From contig OY723278.1 in NCBI GenBank assembly GCA_963210315.1, positions 1,054,001 through 1,118,000 of the forward strand: a stretch of 64,000 bases of DNA, written 5' to 3'. The position numbers were made by a program, and so were the translations under genes. A model generated the notes under the pieces. The model saw only the letters and a program-made list of their open reading frames with translations. It was not told the origin of the DNA and ran no database searches. Source of the DNA: Rhynchopus euleeides. Its lineage: Eukaryota > Euglenozoa > Diplonemea > Diplonemida > Diplonemidae. Of this stretch, positions 21,377 to 32,023 are shown in pieces. Every line of letters begins with the position of its first letter. The stretch's first letter is position 1.

Positions 21377-24300
21377 CTACTGTGTGGCAGTGGGGTCGAC
21401 CGACAGCGGGAACGGCAGCTCCTGTGACCCTGTAACGTCTCCGCTTGTCTCCTGCTTCGTCTCCTGCGGAGGTGTCACCGGCCTTGCCTTGCTTGAGATC
21501 GCATCCACCTCCTCTGCTGTCAGCTGCTCGATGTGCATCAGGAAGCCCTTCCGCCCCGCGTGCGACGGGGGCACAAGATAGAAGGGCACACGGTGCTTCG
21601 ACAGCGCACGCATCAGATACGCCTGTGTATGTTTTGTGGGGATCATTCGTTGTACCAAAAGCAGCAGTAAGTTTTTCAAATTCTGAGGAGGACAAGGAAA
21701 TTCTGAGTAGGACAAATTCTTCATATTCCTGGATTTCCCGAATTTCCTGGATTTCCCCCGGCCCCTTAGGCGATTTCAGGGCGGACAGGGCGGACATATC
21801 CGGACCGGAAATCCGGGTGTCCGGATGTCCGGGTCCAATTTTGACCCCCCCCCCCCCGGACATTTCCCGAATTTCCCGCCCGGACATGTCCGGGCGGACA
21901 TCCGGACATCCAGAAATGTCCGCCCCGGACAGGGCGGACATGTCCGGGCGGACATTTTCTGGTGTCCGGATGTCCGGGCGGACATGTCCGGACCCGGAAA
22001 TTCGGGAAATCCAATTTTGACCCCCCCCCCGGACATGTCCGGCCAGGACCTCAATAGTTTGATTTTTGGTCCAGAAAATAGTTTGAAAATTTTTGAAATC
22101 TGGGTGCCCAAAAAAAATTTCCTAAGACCGGCGATTTGTAGGGGGACCCTTTCGAATTTTTTTTTGGAGAAGGGTAAATTGAACGTTTTTGGCCAAATGA
22201 AGCCACTGCGACCATTCCCGGGCCTCGGAAATCAGATTTTGGCCCCTCAAATGCGGTGCCGGTCCGGACAAAAAACCGAAAAACCCGTGAAAAATGGCCC
22301 ATTTTCCCCAGCCAAAAATGCCCCCCGGACACCCCCAGAGACATGTCCTAATCCGGGGTGCCAGTAGGGGGGACCTTTCGATTTTTTTTTCGAGGAGAGG
22401 TCAATTGAACGTTTTTGGACATCTGAGGCCACTGCGACCATTCCCAGGCCTCGGAAATGAGATTTTTGGCCCTCAAATGGGGTACCGGTCCCCACGAAAT
22501 TCCGAAAAAAATCATGAAAATCGAAAGGTCCCACGCACCAAATTCTGCCCAAAAATCGTCAAAAATGGACATGTCATACGCAGCAAGGGGGCAAACCACT
22601 CCCCAATGCTCAATGATTCCACGGCAAGCCAGATTTTCTGATCAATTGGTTTGTTTGAGCATGTTCCTGGCCCTTGTTTGGAAAGTATATGACCCCTGGC
22701 TGGAGAGGACGGTTGTGCTCGACCGGACGGAGAGAGAACCTTCTCCATAACCACCTCCACTCCACAATGCCACAAGTGGCAGGAAGGCCGGGTGTTACAG
22801 GCCTCAACCAGGGTTCCAAGGCTCTCCACTTCCTGGCTGCGTCAGGGATCACCGGGTACAGCGAGCAGGATTCCCTGTCCTGACACCCCAGCATGTACCA
22901 CCGGAAGAACCCGAAACAGCAGCCCCCCCTCATGGGGGTTGCAAGAGGCACGGAAATCGTTCAAATCGGACCAAGTCCGAAAATTCGGCACTTTCTTGGG
23001 TACAAATTGCGGTCCAAAATTTTCCGATTTTTTGAAAAAAGGCTAATTCTGTAAGGGGGACCTTTTCGAATTTTTTTCGGGCACTTTTTCCACAAGGAAA
23101 TGTCCGCCCTGTCCGCTACTGTCCACTACCGATTTCAAGGATCCTCCTGAGATGAGTTTTTCAAATCCTGAGACGAAACAAAATCTGGCTTCCTGAGAGA
23201 GTTCACACAATAACGGGGGGGGGGGCATTCGCACCGTCAGGCTCCCTCTATTGTTGTGATGAATCCTGCTCGCTATTGTTGTATTTCTGAGCCAAGCTTT
23301 CCAAGAGGCTCGCTTGTAATAATAGACACACGCCATACCATTTGCGATTTCGACCGCACTGCAACCTGGATGTCGTGATCCCGCACCTGGCGGATGACGG
23401 CCTGCAGGACGGCTTCCGGCCCGTCATGGTACTGCAGGTTGCGGAAGAGGGTGTTTGACTGCGTGGCGAGGCGCTTGTCCCAGCTACCTGGCTCGATGGT
23501 GAAGTGCATCCCAATGCCCACAGGCACAGCGGTTATACGCAGGACGCGTTGGTCGACGTTGGACTCCGCAACATTCTGCATCGCCTGCACTGCAGGCATC
23601 GTCCGGTCCACATCGTGCACACACAGCGTGAACTTCTTGTGTATTTTTGCAGCCTTCTCCAACAGGCTCTCGCAGTTCGCCTTGAAGTCAATTTGCAGCG
23701 GGATCATGAGCCGCTCCACCATGAGCTCCAGGAAGAATCGATCGGACTGTGGGCTGAGAACCTTCTCCTTGTTGGTCCCCACACTGATGTCCTTCGGGCG
23801 GGAGTAGAAGGTCACAGGACAGGTCTCCGACATGGCCGAAAGCGCTTCCAGAGCAACAGGCGCACCCTGTGTGGGTAGGATGTCGCATGGGGCATGCACG
23901 GCGGGATGCAACTTGAATGTCAAACACGCCAAGCACCCGACCATGGTGTACTGAGTGCCATTGTGGCAGACACCATTATGCTATCGTACACACGCAAGCT
24001 ACACCACAGGGGTTTGATTTCTTTCTCTCAACTGTCAAGAAGGGGCCATCCACACCCAAATCCTGAGACTGCTGCACCTCATTGCAGGGCAATTCATCAC
24101 CAGCGGTCATACCTGCAGTGTCGCACGAAGGTGCACAATCCGGCCTGACTCCACACCCCCCTGGATCTGCTCGATCACACGCTCGATGCGCAGGTTTCCA
24201 AGCCCGACAGTCACGCGAAGCGCCGTCGACTCCTTTGCAAGCTCCTTTGACAGCGTCAAGACATACGACCCAGAGCTGAGGGCGTCGTCGTCCTGTGCGA

Positions 24301-25790
24301 GGTGGTGGATGCATGGGTTGTGCACTCGGTTCCAGCTCCACCCAGGGGCACGTTCCCAACAGTCTTTTGGATGATTGGAGGAGTACAACCCCGCACAAAA
24401 TGGCGCCCCAGGTTCGCCTGTCCCAAACCTAAAACACTCTACAGTGGTGTTGTGTCATCAGACATTTCATTCAAATGTAGCCCCGTCAGCCCAGTCGAGT
24501 CAGCAGAAAGATTATTGATACATACTTGTGCCGCCTCAACGGTCATGGTCAAGGGGATACGATCCTGCTCGAGGAAATCGGACGCCATTTCACAACCCTT
24601 GATAGCTGCCCGCACAGCCTCATGCGAATCAACTGCAGGGAGGATGTGTCATGCAACGCAACCTATATATGAGCTGTTCTGCTGCATCGAAGTGACACGA
24701 AGCAGCAAATGCAAACAAGCATCGGTTTGTTGCTGGGAACGGCCGACATTCACCACAAGGCATGCGCTGAAACCAGAGATCGATGCTAGCTGACCCCCAC
24801 CTCACCCGTGCAGGGCATACCTGAGGCCACGAGCTTGATTATCTTCGACCCTGTTAGCTCTTTGAAGGTGTGGCGCAGGTAGCCAGCAAGCTTTGCGGGT
24901 TTTGTGTATTTCGAGACGAACACAACTCGCGCCGAGCCGGGGAGCGGAAGAACCTTCAGGTGGATCGCGGTGTACTCGCCGTCTCTGTGGGTCGGAGATG
25001 AAGGTTTACATCAACAAAACAGGGTTGCTCCTTGCAATATGCTGGTCGCTGCCCGACCAACCTGAGTTCGGCATCACTGAATATCGCACAGGATAACACA
25101 ACGGAAAAGGGCGAAAGATGCGGGCAGCCCACAAGCGGAAGACGAATAAGCATACTCATTCTTGGCAAGGGAGGGGATGAACTCGGTCATCTTATTGAGA
25201 CTTGCAATTGCAAGCACACCCTTCTGCACCGACTCGGGCCCCGCCACGCTGAGGCAGCACGCCTGCCCAAGCTTCTGCGCAGACTCGGCGATCTGCATAA
25301 TGGCTGAGGCATGCGACGAGGCGCCGACACGGTTGGGAGCAACATTATACTGCGACAGATCTGTGGGTGGCCGGATGTTCACCTGCACGGCGAAGTATGA
25401 CGCAGGCGACCCCTTTTCTGTGACTGTCTCGGCCTTGCTCGCACGGCAGTACAGCAGGCCTTCCTCCTGCAGCAGCTCCTGGGCAACGGACAGCGCCTTG
25501 ATCATCTGGTTCAGCCCCGACATCCCAATCGTGGTCATCGACAGTGTGTCCTTGCTCTCTCGCAGTCGCTGAGTCAGCCACCCACTCAGGCTCGATGTTT
25601 TGGTATCGCTCCTCACACGCACCACGGAATTCTGACTTTGTATTTTTTCCGAATGCTCATAGCGGCGCTGCACCACAGCAGCGGCGCATGCCCCACCAGG
25701 CAGCAGCACCGACGAGGGTGCCGCAGCAACGGGGGCAGCCGCAGCCGCAGCTGCCCCGCGCGACAGCGCGGTGCACACCACGCGTCGCAT
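21377..25790 (-). CDS. Six-exon mitochondrial protein (619 aa) with possible Alba-like repeats
   Basis: Exons: 25156-25790 (ATG at 25790), 24821-24984, 24526-24632, 24113-24292, 23339-23866 and 21377-21622. Phases close exactly (635, 164, 107, 180, 528 and 246 nt = 620 codons). Donors are GA|GTATGC, CAG|GTATGC, CAA|GTATGT, CAG|GTATGA and ATG|GTATGG. The N-terminus (MRRVVCTALSRGAAAAAAAP...) is a strong mitochondrial presequence, with a possible cleavage near RRYEHSEK. The body seems to repeat an alpha/beta module such as IGMSGLNQMIKALSVAQELL followed by a strand; others are at VGLGNLRIERVIEQIQ and RSKSQMAYLMRALSKHR. This resembles the Alba RNA/DNA-binding pattern, but I cannot prove it. A match to kinetoplastid gRNA-binding proteins (GRBC/GAP) is a speculation worth testing. 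The fifth intron is 1,716 bp and full of repeats. An AAG lies 4 nt before the ATG. Confidence 0.65.
21780..22035. repeat. GGACATGTCC-rich palindromic repeat block inside an intron
   Basis: About 250 bp made of GGCGGACATGTCCGG-like words in both orientations, with C runs at 21847-21858 and 22021-22030. The words are self-complementary and could form many short hairpins. The block lies within intron 5 of the mitochondrial-protein gene. Confidence 0.8.
22137..22500. repeat. Two diverged copies of a ~226-bp tandem unit in the same intron
   Basis: The segment from GGGGGACC through AATTGAACGTTTTTGG to CTCGGAAATCAGATTTT at about 22140-22275 recurs at about 22366-22500, shifted by 226 bp, with roughly 80-90% identity by eye. 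A short third piece (GGGGGACCTTTTCGAATTTTTTTCG) is near 23055-23080. Confidence 0.75.
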
Positions 25791-27358
25791 TGTTCTTTAC
25801 ACACACACGCCCCGCCACCCGCGGGGCAGGTGTGCGCGTGTGTGTAGGGGGGTGGGGTGGGGTGGGCTCCCCTTTGTGTATGGGAGGACACCCCCCTCCC
25901 CTGCAGTCAGAAGGCAAGAAGGTGGCAAGGTGTTGTGAAGTGAAGCGCACACAGCGCTTGCCGACCCAAGGGGTTGGAAGACCAGGGGACTAGCTGCCCA
26001 GCCTTGGGAAGGCGGGAGAAAGGAAGGCATGTATCCGACATCCCGCCACCCCTTGTGCAAAGGAGGCACGCGATCTGGTGATGTGATCCAGCCTGTGACA
26101 TGTGGCCATCAGAAAAAGTCATTCTTGCCGCGTGGGCAAAACAGGGGGAGGGGAAGAGAGGGAGGGGGGCCCGACTGCACACGCCCCCGTCACTCCCCGC
26201 GACTCGACATGAGATTCTACAGAGAAATACCTGTGCCCTCCCCCCACCCCTTTCGGCGGAACATTGCCAGTCTACCCGCCGCTGGTTGGACCAACCCCCA
26301 CCCGCTCATGTATCGCTGCACCTGGATGCGGCCGCCTCGCGCTTGCTGTGAGAAACCCTCGAGAAAAACAAATGAAGGGGAGTTTTGATTGTCGAGAGTG
26401 AAGGCAAAGGCAAGTCTCCCAGCACCTTCTCACAATGCATTATGAGACGAGGCTGAAGGGGAGGCCCGGGTGGGTCGAAAAGGAAGGTCAGGTGAAGCCT
26501 CTTGACACCGAGGCAACGGGTTGTAAAATAAATGGCACAAGGGCAGGCCACAAAAGTGGCTGCAGTTGAATGGCAGGCAGGCAGGGTGGGGGGTGGATGT
26601 CCACCACCCACAGCATGTGATATTACATCGCGCAATGTGTATGAGTTATTCCCTTTCGCGGAACCATCCTCTCGGGATGCGGAAGGGGGTTTCTTTGTGG
26701 GTTCACATTTTGCTTTCCAAAAAAAAGATGGGCTGATGCTGTTCACTTGCACAGCCTCCTTCCTGAGGGGTAGTATTCTGTTTCCCAAAGCGCCTGCGCG
26801 CCCACTCGCCCCCCCCCTCCCCGACACCCCCGCCATTTCTGCACTCGCGCAGAGTCTGGTGAGTGTAACGTGAAGATCTCCTCAGAAAATAGAGGACGCT
26901 GCAATGTGCATCTATTTTCCGAGGGATCCCACCACCACAAGACAGGAGTCCTGTTATGGGAATAAAAATACACTCAGACACGCACCATCAGAGTGCACTG
27001 TGAGTTCGCAACGTGAATACCAGATCCACGAAAAAACAGTGTTTGTGGCGATACCACTCTGTTTGTTTGTGTGCGCGCCGTGTGTGCATGTCCATACGTG
27101 CTGCCAACAGTCTTTTTTACCGTGACCTGGGACAGGTTCTAGCACCAGTTTTGAGTGGCACGTCAGTCGGAACAACAAATTGGCAAGAACAGAGGGAGTC
27201 AGACAGGGGCAGGGCAGGGGACGGGTGTATCTGACTGTCGAAAATGAAAGTAAGGCCAGCAACCCAACACCCATCTAGCAGTGTGGGTGGGGGGGCAGGG
27301 GCGGGTGGCGGTGGTGGTGCTGAGGCTTGCTCCTCCGAACAAGGTGTGGAGAATGCAT
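25791..27358. other. Intergenic, no gene seen
   Basis: About 1.57 kb. Frames here are overlapping, low in conserved features and lack supporting splice patterns. Confidence 0.5.
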
Positions 27359-28489
27359 CTACCAATTCGCAAGGTCCTCCCAGTCTTTTGCAGGCCCGGA
27401 CTGCGTATGGCTCTCGCCAGCAGCAGGCTTCTCTGCCTGGCCCTCTTGAGGGCGTGCTTCATCCCGGCTTGTGTCAGGGGAGGGCGCTGAGGTTTCAGCC
27501 TCCACAGGAGCCGCGTCACCTCCAGTCGGACATGTGGCGCTGTCAACCCCTGCCTGCTGCTGCCCGTCCTCACTAGCTGTTTGGCTGTTTGGTGCTGCAG
27601 GTGTGTCGCCGGCAAGCGGGTCAACCCGCTGCACACGAGGTTTTGTTGGCGTAGAAGAATCTCCAGACTTCAGCGCACGGACCTCCGCCTCGAGCTCCGA
27701 GACCTGGGGTGGGGTGTGGGTGGGTTGCATAGCCAGGGGGCTTTCACCCTTGGTCTGAAAAAGATAAGGCTGGTGTTTGTGCGACAAATCCAAGCAAACA
27801 GGACTGGTACCCAACACTGCAAAACTGAATGTCACTTTGCGCACGACAGTCGCGTGCGTAAAAATGTAAAAACACAACGGTGGATGAAACATGACCCGAC
27901 ACACAGGTTTGGATTCGGTGCGGCAGCACACCTTTTTCCGCAGAGTGGAACACTCTGCGCGGGACTCCTTCAGCATGCGCATCAGGAGCTGCGGATCGGC
28001 GTCAGGGTCGAGGCAGGTGTCCCAGTCGCCCGAGTCAGCGAGGTTCGTCTGCCTCTTCTCCTCCTGCTCGATAGTCTCGAGCAGGCGGCGGCGCGAGGCC
28101 TCCTGCTGTACGACGTGCAAGCGGAAGAAGTAACGCTGCCAGAACTCCTCGTCAGACACAGTGTCAGGGACAAGCTCGGTGTGGTATGTTGACACTGATG
28201 TGTTGCTCGCAATGACCTGTGCAATGGCATCGGCAGCACCCGCGTAAGTCCACTGCGACGTCTCGAGCCACCTTTTAAAGACAGGCGATGCCGTATCAAC
28301 CTCGTCTGTGTAAGTTTTGATGTCGTTGGCCAACCGTTCGACGTCGCCCACCTCACACCCTGCATCGTCTGCATCGATAGTCTCGATAATGTGCTTCGTG
28401 TCCTGCGACACGACCTCGGCGAACTCTGCCAGATCACGGCCAATTACCGACGTCACCTCCGACGCCTGCGACTTCATCCAGCTCAACAT
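27359..28489 (-). CDS. BSD-domain protein, BSDC1-like
   Basis: Two exons: 27932-28489 and 27359 to 27703 or 27754. The donor is AAG|GTGTGC. Two in-frame acceptors exist: CCCAG at 27704-27705 (product 300 aa, coiled coil continues as LRKKVSELEAEV) and TTTCAG at 27755-27756 with a better T tract (317 aa). The ATG at 28489 (MLSWMKSQ) is chosen over one at 28513 because a GTGCAG acceptor-like site sits between them, 9 nt before it. The N-terminus matches BSDC1 (ASEVTSVIGRDLAEFAEVVSQD). The BSD domain is at TVSDEEFWQRYFFRLHVVQQE with the signature F-W pair. The middle is an acidic coiled coil; the tail is disordered and ends DWEDLANW, like the human EDW ending. The molecular role of the family is poorly known. 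Confidence 0.85.
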   Translation of the reverse strand: MLSWMKSQASEVTSVIGRDLAEFAEVVSQDTKHIIETIDADDAGCEVGDVERLANDIKTYTDEVDTASPVFKRWLETSQWTYAGAADAIAQVIASNTSVSTYHTELVPDTVSDEEFWQRYFFRLHVVQQEASRRRLLETIEQEEKRQTNLADSGDWDTCLDPDADPQLLMRMLKESRAECSTLRKKVCCRTESKPVCRVMFHPPLCFYIFTHATVVRKVTFSFAVLGTSPVCLDLSHKHQPYLFQTKGESPLAMQPTHTPPQVSELEAEVRALKSGDSSTPTKPRVQRVDPLAGDTPAAPNSQTASEDGQQQAGVDSATCPTGGDAAPVEAETSAPSPDTSRDEARPQEGQAEKPAAGESHTQSGPAKDWEDLANW

Positions 28490-28513
28490 TGTAATAGACT
28501 GCACACCACCCAC

Positions 28514-29249
28514 TCAACACGGTGCAGCTGCTGCGGGATAGGGGGGTGGAAGCGGCAAGGGACAAGCTGAGTCTCCCCTGACTCTGCCTGACTGGGCCAA
28601 AGTCAGGGCGGTAAACCCGCCCGACTCATGCCGGGCCAGATATCCGCAACGGGGAGGAGCGGGATGGGCTGTTCTCTGTACACCTCATCTTCGCTGATTG
28701 ACGCGGGTCCGTTTCATAACAGTGCTGGACATGGAGGGGACTGGGAGTGCTCGCCTTCGTGAAGTCCCAACAGAGCGTACTTCAGAGCTTCGCTTTGATC
28801 AGAGCTGGGGTGCCAATCGTCCCCGAGGAGTTCCGAAGGAACCGAATTCAGGGCTTGTGAAGACGTGGGCGATATACTAAAGAACACGTGTACAATCCGA
28901 ACACGGAATTTCCGAGCGATTTTGGATCGTGTAGGTGACACGGAGGGAAATCTGATGCTGCCTCATCCGCCACTCGAGGGGTAGAGTCACGTCACCGTGA
29001 AGCCGTGCAGACCGCTCGATTCAGAGTTCTCAAGTGTCCTGCGTTTCCAGAAAAGTGTCAGCAGAGGATGAACATTCTGTTTGGCAGAGTAGAGCAACAA
29101 CACACGGTGACGTGTGTGGGTGTAAGTTACACTACGCGAACTCTCAAGGGACTGATACATTCATACACACGCACGAAATTCGCCGCAGCAGTTCAGAAAA
29201 CACCAATGGCCGCGATCACCTGCAGCACGTGCACACAACAACAGAAGGA
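28514..29249. other. Intergenic, no gene seen
   Basis: About 740 bp upstream of the BSD gene with no supported gene on either strand. Confidence 0.5.
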
Positions 29250-29790
29250 CAAGAAGGACGAGAGATCACAGCTCTCATGCCCCACACAAACAGCTGGCCA
29301 TCATGGCCTGCCGTGGCAACACGTGTGCCGTCGGGGGAGGCTGAGACGGTGCACAGCGTCCCGCGGACGAGAGATCACAGCTCTCATGCCCCACAAGCAC
29401 GGACACCACCGCCCCCGCTGCCCCACACCACCGGGCCCGCCCCGGCAGCGGCGACGAGGTGGCGAGTGCTGCGCGTCGAACACGATCCCCGACCGGTGAT
29501 GCAGCCGCAGCCGCTCGCTGTTGCTGACATTGCTGTCTGTAGCTCACAGCCCCACACGCACCGTCCATCCCGCGTGCAAGCTCGTCCCCATCAGGCGAGA
29601 AGGACAGCGCTCCCACAGACACCACCGCCGCCTCCTGCTGCCACGCGTGCCGCTGCCCCAGATCCAGAGCCAACACCAGCAGGTACAAACGCCGCCTCAC
29701 TCGAGTGTCACTGCAGCACCAGCTCTGGAAGCATATCCGATGAAGCACACACAGAGCAGCGCCGCTACGGCTGCCATGGCTGCGGTGGGC
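29250..29790 (-). pseudogene. Decayed WD40-repeat sequence
   Basis: Minus-strand pieces in shifting frames look like WD40 blades: VVSVGALSFSPDGDELA (about 29566-29616), STRHLVAAAGAGPVVWGSG (about 29415-29475) and TVSASPDGTRVATAGHDG followed by QLFVWG (about 29284-29350). The last two share a frame, but TGA stops separate them at 29379-29395. The interrupting stretch is a direct repeat of 25-30 bp (CATGAGAGCTGTGATCTCTC) also found at 29258-29286. No GTATG donor explains the breaks, so a broken gene is preferred over an unspliced one. A long open frame (29275-30045) covers part of it in another frame and starts with TTG. Confidence 0.45.
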
Positions 29791-30224
29791 CCACGTGTGT
29801 CGTATCTGGAGGGTGGTGGTGTCCGAACAATTCTGTGAGCTGGCTCCTTGTGTTGGCATTTGGGCTATCTGCTGGTACCAACTTGGGCTCGTCCTCGATC
29901 CGGCACCACAACCACCATTGCCACACAGCACCAAGCCTCCATCTGTGCCTCGGATGGCTCCCACAGGCACAGGGCACTCGATCCCGGCGTGTGATGTCAA
30001 TCCCGAGAGGATAGAGGCTGCCTCAAATAACAAGGCCTGCGCCAATCCACATATCCAGCAGGCTGCTCAAATGACGCTGTCTTCTAAAGACACCAGCCAT
30101 ATTGGGTTCTTGCCGCACCCATTTCAGCACCACCCCGCCTGCCCCCCCCCCCCCTAGGGCCCCGGATGTACGGGAAAAAATTGTAATAAAATTTTTTCCG
30201 ACCCCAAACAAGGGTTATTGGCAC

Positions 30225-31070
30225 CTAAAATGGGTGTACCCACCTCAAAAATATGTCTGTGGACCCAATGAAACCGGTTTTTCACACTTAGGTGCCCATT
30301 TTCGGTCAGAATTTTCGAAAAATCGGTGAAAAAAGGGGATTTTGCTCATTTTGGGCAAAATCCCGATTTTCATGAAAAAATGACAAAATCGGGGCAACTA
30401 GACCCCATTTCGGGTGTTTTTCGGATGAAAAACGTACCCTAGGCATCCCTGGGGTACATTGTATATCATCCCGGGCCTCTACGACCAGTAGAGGTGCGTT
30501 AAAATGCGTATTTTTACCCAAAAAAAGGACCCTGCAACCACCCTGCAAGCACCCTGCAACCAGGTTGTAGGCACCCTACAACCCTATAACCACCCAGAAA
30601 CCACTGGGTATGCCCTAAAATGGGGTGTATGGGCCTGTCGGAACAGGTTTTCTACACCGAATTGCCCAAATTCAGTCCGATATTTTGAAAAAACTGTGAA
30701 AAATGGGGGATTCGCCCGTGTAGGGTAACAGCCCCAATTTTTCTGAAAAAATGTCAAAAATTGGGCAACTATACCCCATTTCGGGTGTTTTTCGGGTGAA
30801 AAACGTACCCTAGGCATCCCTGGGGTACATTGTATACCATCCAGGGCCTCTACGACCAGTAGAAGCACGTGAAAATGCGTAATTTTACCCAAGGAAAAGG
30901 ACCCTGCAACGATGTTGTAGGTCCAATTTCATGAAAAAATGTCAAAAATTGGGCAACTATACCCCATTTTGGGTGGCTTTCGGGTGAAAAACGTACCCTA
31001 GGCATCCCTGGGGCACATTGTATACCATCCAGGGCCTCTAGGACCAGCAGAGGTGCGTTAAATGCACATT
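30225..31070. repeat. AT-richer tandem repeat, three copies of a ~135-bp core
   Basis: The core beginning TGAAAAAATG and containing AAAACGTACCCTAGGCATCC, TACATTGTATA and CCTCTACGACCAGTAGA occurs at about 30373-30508, 30744-30879 and 30932-31066. Spacing is 371 bp then 188 bp, so the last unit is shortened. Flanks of the first two copies also match (CCTAAAATGGG... GTGAAAAA). CCCTGCAACC-type short repeats fill the gaps. Base composition is clearly lower in GC than the surrounding genes. Confidence 0.85.
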
Positions 31071-31312
31071 TTTACCCAAAAATGACCCTGCAACCACCCT
31101 GCACAGGACTCACCCCAGAAAAGCCAAAAAAAGCCAAAAACTGGCCAAAAATGAGTGTTGGTGGGCCCAAAAGTGGGTAAAAACCTCCGGAAATTCATAT
31201 CTGGGGTGGGTCTGGGGGTGGTTTTGCGCTGTTGACCTCCAGACCTGGATATTTCAAAAAAATTACAGTTTTTTGTATGGACATCCGGGGCCCTACCCCC
31301 CCCCCCTCCCCC

Positions 31313-32023
31313 TCAGCATTCCTTCTGCCCCCCAGCATACATGCCTGCAAACCGCCTCTTCAAAAAGATGAGGCAGATCGCAGGAAGCAGCACGCAGGGC
31401 ACCACAACCGACCACCCCCCATACATGGCCGGCAGCCCCTCCGCCTCAGTGAGAGAGTCCTGACGGAGGGCCCCGCCTTCGCTCCCAGAGATGCAGAGCA
31501 GGTTGATGCAGAAGCGGTCGCCGTCCTCATCAGGGATGTTGTGGCCGAGGTGCGTGCCGCAGGAAGACACGACTTCACGCGCACCGCTTGCAGGGTCCAC
31601 TTCAGAGACGCGAACGTTGTTCGCGATGACCTCGGAGGTCCGGAAGCTGGGCCAGCCGTGAGCCACACTCTCCTGCCACCACTGATCAAACGAGCGGCCT
31701 GCAGGGGCTTTGAAGAGGGGGACCCCGCAGCGTGCATCGTAGAAGGTCACCTGGCCTGACTTCCGAAGCCGGTCGGCATCGAGGTGTTGGAGGAAGGTGC
31801 CTGATCTTTCCGCAAACTCTGTGTTGCCAGCGCAGCAGATCCACCGGTCGGAGTACTTTGCATCCATCCCAAAGAGAAGCTTGCCCTGCAGCCTGCAGAT
31901 GCTGCTGTCAGGGAGCTCCCCCGACACAGCCGCGGCATCCCCATCGTCATGACGGCCCCCCTCCTTCTCTTTGGCGGCGGCTCCGCAGAGCAGGGACGCG
32001 ACGAGAAACACAGCGAACGGCAT
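31313..32023 (-). CDS. Secreted, membrane-anchored MsrB/SelR-like protein
   Basis: Single exon, 236 aa from the ATG at 32023. The frame extends four codons further but opens with GTG, and an AATAG acceptor-like site precedes this ATG by about 17 nt. Residues 1-17 form a signal peptide. The middle matches methionine-R-sulfoxide reductase: TEFAERSGTF, ARCGVPLF (about 97-104), GWPSF (123-127), CGTHLGH (155-161) and RFCINLLCISG (171-180), with the usual catalytic Cys at 172. Each of the two zinc CxxC pairs keeps only one clear Cys (C99 and C155), so zinc may be lost. A membrane helix at 204-221 and a short basic tail (KRR) follow, suggesting a type I protein with the domain in the lumen or outside. 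Activity on oxidised methionine is plausible but not certain. Confidence 0.75.
   Translation of the reverse strand: MPFAVFLVASLLCGAAAKEKEGGRHDDGDAAAVSGELPDSSICRLQGKLLFGMDAKYSDRWICCAGNTEFAERSGTFLQHLDADRLRKSGQVTFYDARCGVPLFKAPAGRSFDQWWQESVAHGWPSFRTSEVIANNVRVSEVDPASGAREVVSSCGTHLGHNIPDEDGDRFCINLLCISGSEGGALRQDSLTEAEGLPAMYGGWSVVVPCVLLPAICLIFLKRRFAGMYAGGQKEC

Noticed and set aside
30160..31260. CRISPR-like interpretation of the repeated cores
   Set aside because: Only three long diverged copies with unequal spacing, in a eukaryotic genome; no short regular repeats or cas genes.
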